This document shows positions 44,386 through 54,147 of a stretch of 64,000 nt of DNA, piece after piece (position 1 is the first letter of the stretch; each line of letters begins with the position of its first letter). Location of the stretch: assembly GCA_026119855.1 (NCBI GenBank), contig JAOWBW010000303.1, forward strand, positions 1,116,001-1,180,000, in the 5' to 3' direction. The notes below the pieces were generated by a model. It saw only the letters and a program-made list of their open reading frames with translations. It was not told where the DNA came from and ran no database searches. The stretch comes from Campanula takesimana. Its lineage: Eukaryota > Streptophyta > Magnoliopsida > Asterales > Campanulaceae. The translations under genes and the position numbers were made by a program.

Positions 44386-47300
44386 CTAATTAATGTATCG
44401 AATACCCATAGACCTAACATGACCATCATGCTTTGCTTGTGGAAGACCCTTTGTCAATGGGTCGGCAATGTTATAATTAGTTGGTACTCTGCATATATTC
44501 ACGTCACCTCTGTTAATGATTTCTCGAATGACATGGTAACGCCTAAGTATGTGTTTGGACTTCTGATGGTTTCTTGGTTCCCTTGCTTGAGCAATAGCAC
44601 CATTATTATCACAATAAAGGTCTATTGGATCAGCAATGCTAGGAACTACCTCTAGTTCAGTTATGAACTTCTTGATCCAAACAGCTTCTTTAGCAGCATC
44701 GGATGCAGCAATATACTCAGCTTCCGTTGTAGAATCAGCGACAGTACTTTGCTTAGAACTCTTCCAGCTAACAGCACCTCCATTAAGCACAAATACAAAT
44801 CCAGATTGCGATCTAAAATCATCCTTGTCGGTTTGGAAGCTTGCATCTGTGTAACCACTTACAACAAGATCACCTTCCACACCTCCATACACCAAGAACG
44901 AATCTTTAGTCCTTCGCAAGTACATAAGAATCGTCTTGACTGCAATCCAATGATTTTCACCAGGATTTGATTGATATCTACTCGTCATGCTCAAAGCATA
45001 CGAGACATCGGGTCTAGTACATATCATGGCATACATGATTGATCCAATTGCGGAAGCATATGGAATCCCAATCATTCTCTTACGCTCATCAGTTGTCTTA
45101 GGACACTGATTCTTGCTTAGAGTTATGCCATGTCCCACTGGCAAATTTCCTCTCTTAGAGTTTTCCATGCAGAATCTCTTAAGAACTTTGTCAATATATG
45201 TATCTTGACTTAAACCAACCAATTTCTTGGATCTATCACGATAGATCCTAATGCCAATGATATAAGCGGCTTCTCCCATATCTTTCATAGAGAAACACTT
45301 TCCTAACCAAGTCTTTACAGACTGTAGTGCGGGAATGTCGTTTCCTATGATCAATATGTCATCTACATATAGTACCAGGAATAATACTACGCTCCCACTA
45401 ATCTTCTTGTAAACGCAAGGTTCATCTTCGTTCTTGATGAAGCCAAACTCTTTGACCGATTCATCAAATCGAAGATTCCAACTCCTAGAGGCTTGCTTCA
45501 ATCCATAAATGGATCGTTGCAATTTGCATACTTTGTTAGAATTTTCTGGAATTACAAAACCTTCAGGTTGTGTCATGTAAACATCCTCAAGCAAGTTCCC
45601 GTTAAGGAACGCTGTTTTGACATCCATTTGCCATATCTCATAGTCAAAATATGCGGCTATGGCAAGTAAAATTCTTATAGACTTGATCATTGCTACGGGC
45701 GAAAAGGTTTCATCATAGTCGATACCATGAATCTGCCTATAGCATTTCGCTACAAGTCTAGCTTTATAAGTATGCACCTTTCCATCCATGTCAGTTTTCT
45801 TTTTGAAAACCCATTTGCATCCTATGGTTTTTACACCTTCGGGCGCATCAATCAAGTTCCAAACTTGATTATCATACATGGATTTAATTTCAGATTCCAT
45901 GGCTCCAAGCCATTTATCTGAATCAGGAGCGGACATCGCTTCTTGGTAGGAAGTAGGTTCGTCATCAACTATGACTTCTACTTCATTGCTATCCGTCATG
46001 AGAAATCCATATCTCTCAGGTTCAGATCGCACCCTACCAGTCCTGCGAGGAACTTGAGTATTCTGAGTAGGTTCCACAACTCTTTGTGAAACTTGTTCAG
46101 ATCTAACATTTTGTTCCATGTAATTTTCGGGTTCTCGAATTTCTTCGAGATTAATTTTACTCCCACTAATTCCTTTGGAGAGAAACTCTTTCTCTAGAAA
46201 GGTACCATGACGGGCAACAAACACTTTGTTTTCCGTGCGGTTGTAAAAGTAATAACCCTTAGTTTCCTTAGGGTAACCAACGAAAACACATTTATCAGAT
46301 TTAGGTGTGAGTTTGTCAGATATGAGCTTCTTAACAAATGCTTCACAACCCCAAATCTTCATGAAAGACAAACTAGGTTTTCTTCCAGTCCACATCTCAT
46401 GTGGAGTCTTTGGAACAGATTTTGTTGGAACATTATTTAGTGTTAGTGCAGCAGTTTCTAGTGCATGTCCCCAAAAGGTTAAAGGAAGATCAACTTGACT
46501 CATCATGGAGCGGACCATATCCAATAAAGTCCTATTTCTCCGTTCGGACACACCATTCCATTGTGGTGTCCCAGGTGGAGTTAATTGTGAAACAATTCCA
46601 CAATCTTTCAGATGATTGTCAAATTCTTGGCTTAAATATTCTCCACCACGATCTGATCGAAGTGCTTTAATAGTTTTGCCAAGTTGATTTTGTACTTCAT
46701 TTTGAAATATTCTAAATATCTCAAAAGATTCACTTTTATGTTTCATTAAGTAGACATAGCCATATCTACTAAAATCATCAGTAAAAGTTATGAAGTATTG
46801 ATATCCTCCCCTAGCATTGCAACTCATTGGTCCACACACATCAGTATGTATGAGGGCCAATAAGTCATTAGCCCTTTCACTACTCTTAGTAAAAGGTGCC
46901 TTAGTCATCTTTCCAAGTAAACATGACTCACAAGTTTCATATGATTCAAAATCATGTGAATCTAGAAGTCCGTCCCCATGGAGTTTTGAGATACGCTTCT
47001 CATTAATATGACCAAGACGGCAATGCCACAAATAAGTATGATTTACATCATTAGGTTTGGATTTCTTATTTATATTATAAACATTCTCATTATTCCCACT
47101 TTCAACATCAAGAACATAAAGGCCATTAAATGAACATGCAGTACAATAAAGCATATCATTTAAATAAATATAAAACTTCTTATTTTCAATAAGAAACTTA
47201 AAACCTTCATTATCCAAACAAGAAATTGAAATAATATTTCTACTTAAATCCGGAACGTAATAACAATTGTTCAAAACAAGAATTAATCCGCTAGGTAAAA

Positions 47301-48351
47301 TGACATCATATGTTCCTACGGCTAATGCAGCAACTCTTGCTCCATTTCCCACGCGTAGGTCCACTTCGCCATCTTTAAGTAGCCTTCTATTCCTTAGTCC
47401 CTGCACATTTAAACAAATGTGAGATCCACATCCAGTATCTAATACCCAGGAGCTAGAAGTAGAAAGTAGAATATCTATAACATAGATACCTGAAGTAGAT
47501 GCATCCCCACCGCTCTTCTTCTTCTTTAACTCTTCCTTGTAAACCTTGCAATTTCGTTTCCAATGTCCAATCTCATTGCAGTGGAAACAAATTGCATCCT
47601 TTTGGGAAGCAGGTTTAGCCACATTAGCTTTGGCAACAATTGCCTTGCTAATCTTGGGTTTGACAACTTTTGCCTTACCCTTTCCTTTGCCTTTTTGGCC
47701 CTTTCCTTCCTTAGACACAATGAGTACAGGAGCGGTCTCTTTACCAATTTTCTTTTCTGCCTGCTTAAGCATCCCATGCAATTCAGACATAGTCTTATCC
47801 ATCCCTTGCATATTAAAGTTTATGACGAACTGATTATAGCTTTTGGGCAATGAATTAAGAATAAAATCGGTAGCCAACTCAATCTCAATTGGATGGCCAA
47901 GCCTCTCTAGTTTCTCAAAGTAAGCCTTCATTTTCAAAACATGAGGGCTCACAGACTGTCCTTCGCTCATCTTGCATGAGACTAGGGCAGCTATGGTGTC
48001 GAACCTCTCTTGCCTTGCTTGTTCTTGGAACATATCTTTCAATGTAGCAGCAAGGTCAAATGCTTCCAAGTGTTCAAGAATCTTCTGAAGTTCTGAACAC
48101 ATGGCCGCAAGCATAAGACAACCCACCTCATGAGAATCATTCACATGTTTCTTGTAGGCGTTTCTCTCATCATTGGGTGCATTAGAAGCAGGTTCTTCTT
48201 CAGGAACGGGCTCATCAAGAATATAGAGCTTATCCTCATGCTTTAGAACAATTCTAAGGCTACGGATCCAATCCGTATAGTTAGCTCCATCTTCTTGAAG
48301 TTTCTCCTTCTCAAGGATAGATCGCAGTGATAAATTTGTATTCTGAGCCAT
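44386..48351 (-). CDS. Inner Copia gag-pol polyprotein, 1,321 aa, intact
   Basis: Domains in order: gag (residues ~1-210, LRSILEKEKLQEDGANYTDW, MCSELQKILEH, SHEVGCLML); Lys-rich linker; zinc knuckle CFHCNEIGHWKRNC (~255); protease WVLDTGCGSHIC (~305); pre-integrase HTYLWHCRLGHINEKR with CESC; integrase (IHTDVCGPM, TFTDDFSRYGYVY, SDRGGEYL, PQWNGVSERRNR); RT (DNQVWNLID, KWVFKKKTDMDGK, QMDVKTAFLNGNL, catalytic FLVLYVDDILI); RNase H (SGYTDASFQTDKDDFRSQSG, STTEAEYIAA, CDNNGAIAQA, DPLTKGLP). No stop or frameshift. ATG at 48351 is preceded by a long leader; the stop at 44386 lies next to the PPT. Confidence 0.95.
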   Translation of the reverse strand: MAQNTNLSLRSILEKEKLQEDGANYTDWIRSLRIVLKHEDKLYILDEPVPEEEPASNAPNDERNAYKKHVNDSHEVGCLMLAAMCSELQKILEHLEAFDLAATLKDMFQEQARQERFDTIAALVSCKMSEGQSVSPHVLKMKAYFEKLERLGHPIEIELATDFILNSLPKSYNQFVINFNMQGMDKTMSELHGMLKQAEKKIGKETAPVLIVSKEGKGQKGKGKGKAKVVKPKISKAIVAKANVAKPASQKDAICFHCNEIGHWKRNCKVYKEELKKKKSGGDASTSGIYVIDILLSTSSSWVLDTGCGSHICLNVQGLRNRRLLKDGEVDLRVGNGARVAALAVGTYDVILPSGLILVLNNCYYVPDLSRNIISISCLDNEGFKFLIENKKFYIYLNDMLYCTACSFNGLYVLDVESGNNENVYNINKKSKPNDVNHTYLWHCRLGHINEKRISKLHGDGLLDSHDFESYETCESCLLGKMTKAPFTKSSERANDLLALIHTDVCGPMSCNARGGYQYFITFTDDFSRYGYVYLMKHKSESFEIFRIFQNEVQNQLGKTIKALRSDRGGEYLSQEFDNHLKDCGIVSQLTPPGTPQWNGVSERRNRTLLDMVRSMMSQVDLPLTFWGHALETAALTLNNVPTKSVPKTPHEMWTGRKPSLSFMKIWGCEAFVKKLISDKLTPKSDKCVFVGYPKETKGYYFYNRTENKVFVARHGTFLEKEFLSKGISGSKINLEEIREPENYMEQNVRSEQVSQRVVEPTQNTQVPRRTGRVRSEPERYGFLMTDSNEVEVIVDDEPTSYQEAMSAPDSDKWLGAMESEIKSMYDNQVWNLIDAPEGVKTIGCKWVFKKKTDMDGKVHTYKARLVAKCYRQIHGIDYDETFSPVAMIKSIRILLAIAAYFDYEIWQMDVKTAFLNGNLLEDVYMTQPEGFVIPENSNKVCKLQRSIYGLKQASRSWNLRFDESVKEFGFIKNEDEPCVYKKISGSVVLFLVLYVDDILIIGNDIPALQSVKTWLGKCFSMKDMGEAAYIIGIRIYRDRSKKLVGLSQDTYIDKVLKRFCMENSKRGNLPVGHGITLSKNQCPKTTDERKRMIGIPYASAIGSIMYAMICTRPDVSYALSMTSRYQSNPGENHWIAVKTILMYLRRTKDSFLVYGGVEGDLVVSGYTDASFQTDKDDFRSQSGFVFVLNGGAVSWKSSKQSTVADSTTEAEYIAASDAAKEAVWIKKFITELEVVPSIADPIDLYCDNNGAIAQAREPRNHQKSKHILRRYHVIREIINRGDVNICRVPTNYNIADPLTKGLPQAKHDGHVRSMGIRYIN

Positions 48352-49830
48352 TATCTACAATTATGCAAACATATAATTAAATATAAGTACCAACTTAATT
48401 AAAGATATTAAATTAATAGTATTTTACAAATACTCCCACTAAATTATATAACCTTCATATACATCCAATGTATGATATAATTTGAATGGGCTAAGATCCA
48501 TATTTCACTTAACTTTGAGTCGGCTAGGGCACGACTGCTCAAAATAAGTTATTTAGGTAGACAACTCCTTGTCAATCATATCGTATATGACTCTTAGATC
48601 TTTTATGAGATTTTAGGTATCGTATATCTAACATGTTTTAATCTCATCTGTGCCTTAGGCCCAAAACTGTTTTGATAGCCTAATTAAGTTAAACCATTTT
48701 AAACGTATAGGAATCACTGTTTCCTCATCTTGCTCATAAATGGATAGAATCAATGCACCTACGCTAGGGCGTAACCCACACAAAACTACCCACGTACTCA
48801 CAAGTGTTTTAATCATGGATTGGCACGGAACTTAAATTTTTAAAGAAGGTTCATGACATATAGCATGGTCAATGTTTATAGTCACATAATATAAACACAT
48901 AAAGCAATGGTTAATAATTTAACTAATCTCATTAATTAAATTAAGATTTTATGTGATTGATTTATGGGGATAAATTCTTTAACACATTATTGAGAGCACG
49001 ATTGTACGGTCGAAACTAAGCCAGAAGGCATCCACAACCCCGTACCAAATTTAGAAACTAGAAGAAACAACTATGTAAGGTCGAAACTAAGCCAATAGGC
49101 ATCCACAATCCCTTACATAAAGTAACTCGATTCTAAATTCTTTTGTCCCATCAATTTATTACTTTGACCTTGATATTTGTTTTCAGGAAACACGGTTTCT
49201 CAAACCAGCCATCTGACAAACAAATTCAATCCAAAGTGATTTTAAACAAGCCATTTAATTTCAGGAAACACGGTTTCTAAAACCAGCCATCTGAAAAACA
49301 AATTCTGTCCAAAATCAACCTGCTCGGCCGAGTCCTTTAAGGTGCTCGGCCGAGCGCCTCTGTATTCCAGAAAACCCTTTGCTTCTGACGACTCTGCTCG
49401 GCCGAGTCTTATAGACTGCTCGGCCGAGCACTACGAACAGAACAGATTTTCTTGTCGAATTTTAATTCTAAGATTGCCTTCCCGATTCATTTAGGATTTG
49501 GTGTTCATAATGATCATATCATCATGTTCATCAAAACTTTGAATAAACGATTTATTCATGAATCAAAGATCATCAACAAATCAATCCAATTAATTTTTGA
49601 TAATCTAAAGGAACATAATAATCAAATTATTATTGTAATCGTAGATCCCACATAACGTATTTAAACGGTGCGATTTTATGGTTTCAATATATCTCATATA
49701 TAAACATAAAACTCAGATCACATAAATATCTTGAATCCAAATTCTCATAACATGCCAAAACATATAATCCAATTATATCATTAACATGTTATTATTAAAA
49801 TAATCATGATGAACCAGGCTCTGATACCAC
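48352..49830 (-). other. Untranslated leader of the inner Copia with duplications and palindromes
   Basis: Non-coding leader between PBS and gag. It contains two duplicated blocks: (GGTCGAAACTAAGCC..AGGCATCCACAA) at ~49018 and ~49080, and (CAGGAAACACGGTTTCT.AAACCAGCCATCTGA) at ~49184 and ~49262. Four further CTCGGCCGAG palindromes lie at 49322-49429. Confidence 0.7.
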
Positions 49831-51277
49831 TGTTGGGTTTTGAGCAAACATGCACAGCGGAATAAACTCAAAAAGCCTAGATCCGATCACGATGATTAAA
49901 TTAATATGGAGATGAATTTAGAACACTAACCGTGACGGTGCTTTAAAATTCTGAGATCTTCAATCTTTGTTCTTCGCGCTTCTTCGAATCACGAACGTAG
50001 GAACGACCGCAAAACTTGGATCACGAACTTTGAAGGAGTTGATGCCAACGCCCTCTATGTTTATCCACACGCGAACGAATTTCAAGAACGATTCTTGAAC
50101 CGGATTGCTAGACCCAATAGAAACTCTTTCTACTTTGAAGGCTATATGGAAAATCAATGTTCTTGTTCTTGAGGAAGAAGAAGAACTTGTTTTTCTCTCT
50201 CTCGGAGGCTATCTAATTGATATGGAATCAATTCATACTGATTAGGTCGTTGTTAGAGGTTTATATACTTATTAGTCCTAAACCGTTTAGGAGAAATAGG
50301 TTAAAACCCGTCACAACACGAAATCAGTTTTTGGGCCCGAACAGGGCCTGCTCGGCCGAGTCCTTTAAGGTGCTCGGCCGAGCACCTTTGCTCCAGAAAA
50401 TCTGACCTTCTGATTTCCCATGCTCGGCCGAGTCATATGAGGTGCTCGGCCGAGCACCACCAGAATTCCGATTTTAGCCTTTTAAACAATTCGTCCTTTT
50501 GTGTGTGACCCCATAGGATTATATTAAGTTGGCAATGAGCCCAAACACATTTGTGCTCATAAATCATGAGCGGACTCTAGCAAGCTATCATGACTACCCA
50601 ATTAATATAACTTGTATAAGTTCGTGAATCCTTTATAGAACATATTACAATCTCTTTGTTTCACGATGTCTATTGAACGTAAGCCATGGTCAATGGTCAA
50701 CTTACAATGTTCAATGCTTTCTCGATCCAGAATGTATTGATAGTACAAATCTTATTTGAGCACGGCCATGCATTTCATCAACACCATTCTTCGAGTGGCC
50801 AAAGCTTGACATCTCTCTCTTACGAGGAACAAATCCCTTCTTGATTTATTACCTTTCCCTACATGAATCCGATTACGCCAATCACATTCTTTATAGCTAC
50901 CCGATTAGGGGTAACGTTTGAATATGTCAAACGTAATGTTCATCGAGAGGAAGACTGTGATAATCTCAGGTCTAAAGATTCCAGTAATATAACTATATGA
51001 GACTTAATTATGACATTGTGACCATGACATAAATCTCATATGGGTCAGTCCAGTATTTGGTCTCCAACTAATACCCATAAGTTTAATTGTATCCCATACA
51101 CCATAATCATCATATGATTATCCATTAAACTTATACTAACAATTAATCATAATTATCAGGGACGGGGATTATTATAATAAACATGCAAAGGATATAATAA
51201 TCAAACATTCAATATCTTTAATATATAAATAACATTAATCGTTTTACAAAACGTGCCTAGAGCATACAACACCAACA
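49831..51277 (-). repeat. 5' LTR of the inner Copia
   Basis: Same length and ends as the other LTR. In the direction of transcription (minus) it carries the TATA box at about 50272-50262, upstream of a leader leading into the PBS at 49830-49818. Confidence 0.93.
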
Positions 51278-51282
51278 GCAGC

Positions 51283-51640
51283 TGTCCTAACGAGGGAGGA
51301 TAGGGGGATGAAGCCTGTGTTCTACGTTAGCAAAGCGTTGAATGATGTGGAATCCCGCTATTTCAACGCAGAAAAGTTGGCATACGCCGTTGTGGTCGCA
51401 GCTCGGAAGCTGAGAGCATATTTCTCCGCCCACTCAATTGTCGTTTACACTAACGCCCCATTGAGAAAGATACTGCACAAGCCCGATAGCTCAGGTCGGC
51501 TGCTCAACTGGTCGATTGAATTGACGGAGTTCGATATCTCCTACCAACCGAGGAAAACTCTGCAAGCCCAACCCCTCGCTGACTTCGTGGTAGAAACTAC
51601 ATTTAGCCTCGACGGTAACCAACCATCCCGGAAGTAGAGC
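51283..51640 (+). pseudogene. Gypsy RNase H domain, continuation after the inner Copia
   Basis: After the GCAGC duplication the frame continues LTREEDRGMKPVFYVSKALN, ESRYFNAEKLAYAVVVAARK, LRAYFSAHSIVVYT, LRKILHKPDSSGRLLNW, ELTEFDISYQPRKTLQAQ, LADFV. It reaches a stop at 51637 caused by a one-base shift near 51620. Confidence 0.88.
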
Positions 51641-52593
51641 CCGATCAACCGCGAGGCACAGATATACCGGCCAATCGTTGGCAACTTTTTGTTGACGGGT
51701 CGGCCGGTAAGAATTGCGGTGCTGGCGTAGTCCTGATCGAGCCCGGCAACGGCGAGATCATCGAGAAAATACTAAGGTTTAAGTTCCCGACCTCAAACAA
51801 TCAGGCTGAATACGAAGCACTAATAGCCGGGATCGACCTGGCAAAGCATATAGGAGCCGCCAAGCTTCAGGCCCACATCGATTCTCAGCTCGTTGTAAAC
51901 CAGTTGAAGGGGGAGTATGAGGCCATCAATCCTATCCTCTCGAAGTACAAAGATTTAGTTCAAGAGTTGGTAAAAACTTTTGAGTTCTGGCAGATCGTCC
52001 AAGTCGCCAGGAAAGACAATGCGCGGGCGGACCTGCTCTCAAAGTTAGCAACGATGGAAACCGAGGAAGTAGACCGACCCAAATGGATTGAATTCGTGGA
52101 GAAGCCGTCCATTGAGAGAGTTCAAATAATGGAGATCGGTGAAGCGAGCGAAACTCCTCCCAACTGGGTGGACGACCTCAAAAATTTCATCGAGAAGGAA
52201 GAACTCCCTCAGGATGGAGAAAAGGCGAAGATGGTAAAAAGAAAAGCACCCAGGTTCACCATAGTTGATGGTGTGTTGTATAGGAGGTCGTTTGTCAAGC
52301 CACTGCTAAGATGTGTACCCCCCGATCAAACTCTTAGCTTGATGGAGGAAGTGCACGAGGGAATCTGTAGGGGCCACCCGGGTGCTAGAACCCTGGCAGA
52401 GAAAATCATAACATTAGGCTACTACTGGCCTACAATGAGAAGGGAGGCCGTTGAATATGTCCAAAAATGTGATAAGTGCCAGAGGTATGCAGATATCCCC
52501 CGTCTCCCAGCAACAGAGCAGACTCCGGTAGTTGGTTGTTGGTCGTTCCACATGTGGGGAATAGATATGATTGGGCCTTTCCATTTGGCATGA
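51620..52593 (+). pseudogene. Gypsy archaeal-type RNase H and integrase N-terminus
   Basis: In the shifted frame: NRWQLFVDGSAGKNCGAGVV, NNQAEYEALIAGIDLAKHIG, DSQLVVNQLKGEYEA and VARKDNARADLLSKLA form a second RNase H (aRH) with Asp/Glu/Asp catalytic positions, as found in Tat elements. The integrase HHCC zinc motif follows (HEGICRGHPGARTLAEKI... CDKCQRYAD), then GIDMIGPFHLA with the first catalytic Asp. TGA at 52591-52593 replaces a codon that is usually Arg, consistent with CGA to TGA. Confidence 0.87.
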
Positions 52594-53397
52594 GGAAAAT
52601 TGAAATATGCCGTGGTGACAGTTGATTATTTTACAAAGTGGATAGAGGCTAAGGCGCTGGCAGAAATCACCGAAGAAAATGTGCTGAACTTTGTGCATGA
52701 TTATATATGGTGCCGCTTCGGAGTGCCCAAGCACATAGTCTCGGACAGAGGGTTGCAGTTCTCAGACCGCTTCACTACAGAATGTGCTCGCCTCGGTGTA
52801 AAACATACGAAATCATCAGTATCGTACCCCCAGGGAAATGGTCAAGCTGAAGCCGCAAACAAGTTGGTGATGCATGCTCTTCATAGGAATTTAACAGGAC
52901 GAGCTGGGAAGTGGGTGGATGAGCTCCCCCTCGCTCTCTGGGCAATTCGGACCACGACCAGAGGACCTACCGGAGAGACTCCCTTCGCTCTGACTTACGT
53001 CTCTGAAGCCATGGCGCCGGCCGAGCTCGCACTCCCCACAGCCCGGGTGTCTTTCTTCAATGAGGAATTAAATGAAATGAGAAGGAGAACAGATTTAGAC
53101 CTGCTCGGTGAAAGAAGGCTGGACGCTCATCTCAGGTCGATGAATTATAAGCAGAAGACCAAAAGGTATCACGACCAGAAGGTTAGGAAGAGGACCTTCC
53201 AGGCCGGTGACTGGGTCCTAAGAAAGATCGAAGCAACGAGCAGGAAAGCTCAGCAGAACAAGCTTTCTCCCAACTGGGAAGGACCATTCGTTGTGACAAG
53301 AATATTGCGAGAAGGGACGCACATGCTAGCAACTCCAGAAGGTCGTGAGCTCAAAAACCCGTGGCACTCCACCAACTTGAGAAAATACTATCACTAG
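52594..53397 (+). pseudogene. Gypsy integrase catalytic core and C-terminus
   Basis: Reads through GKLKYAVVTVDYFTKWIEAK, GVPKHIVSDRGLQFSD (second Asp), YPQGNGQAEAANK (catalytic Glu), WAIRTTTRGPTGETPFAL and the C-terminal GDWVLRKIEAT, LSPNWEGPFVV, LRKYYH before the stop. No chromodomain, as expected for Tat. In itself intact, but separated from the upstream pol by the TGA. Confidence 0.88.
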
Positions 53398-53540
53398 CTG
53401 TCAGTTCTGTTTAGATCATTTGGAAAGGGTAGCTCTTTTCGAGCACTTTCATGTTTGCTTTTCTGTAACCAGGAAGATATTCCTTTATTAGCACTTTTAA
53501 TGAAATTACCCCTTATTGAACCAGTGTGTACATTTAGTCG

Positions 53541-54003
53541 CTCGTACCAAACGAGCTCAAGCCTTGCTCTTAGCAAGCATTGGGTAAGACCTGCTCCGAG
53601 CAGGCATCACATCGCTCGTGCCAAACGAGCTCGAGCCTTGCTCTTAACAAGCATTGGGTAAGACCTGCTCCGAGCAGGCATCACATCGCTCGTACCAAAC
53701 GAGCTCGAGCCTTGCTCTTAGCAAGCATTGGGTAAGACCTGCTCCGAGCAGGCATCACATCGCTCGTGACAAACGAGCTCGAGCCTTGCTCTTAGCAAGC
53801 ATTGGGTAAGACCTGCTCCGAGCAGGCATCACATCGCTCGTGCAAAACGAGCTCGAGCCTTGCTCTTAGCAAGCATTGGGTAAGACCTGCTCCGAGCAGG
53901 CATCACATCGCTCGTACCAAACGAGCTCAAGCCTTGCTCTTCACAAGCATTGGGTAAGACCTGCTCCGAGCAGGCATCACATCGCTCGTACCAAACAAGC
54001 TTA
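53541..54003. repeat. 74-bp tandem repeat array in the Gypsy 3' region
   Basis: Six full units start at 53541, 53615, 53689, 53763, 53837 and 53911, with a partial unit from 53985; the period is exactly 74 bp. Each unit contains three small palindromes: GCTCGTACCAAACGAGC, CTTGCTCTTAGCAAGC and CCTGCTCCGAGCAGG. Units differ at only a few positions. Tandem arrays in this location are a known feature of Tat/Ogre elements. Confidence 0.92.
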
Positions 54004-54147
54004 CCAAACTGAAACAAATCTGGTGAATCCCGATCTGACCAAACGACATAAGAAAGAGTTCGTTTACTAAGGGGATCAACAGCCGACCCCGTGGCTTACA
54101 TGACTAAAGCTAATTACGAAAGAAAAAGAATTACAAGGAAATAAACA

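Larger units (their letters stand above)
42919..51277 (-). mobile_element. Inner Copia retrotransposon, complete and young (8,359 bp), TSD gcagc
   Basis: GCAGC at 42914-42918 is repeated at 51278-51282. LTRs 42919-44365 and 49831-51277 are each 1,447 bp (TGTTGGG...CCAACA); I counted five substitutions and no indels between them. PPT-like AGTGCAAGTGGGAGAT (minus strand) abuts the left LTR, and the PBS TGGTATCAGAGCC abuts the right LTR. One uninterrupted gag-pol frame of 1,321 codons lies between, with a 1.48-kb leader. All parts needed for mobility appear present. Size and long LTRs would fit the Angela/Tork part of Copia, but I do not assign a lineage firmly. Confidence 0.95.

Noticed and set aside
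53541..54003. CRISPR-like array
   Set aside because: The units are head-to-tail with no unique spacers, in a plant retroelement; an ordinary tandem repeat.
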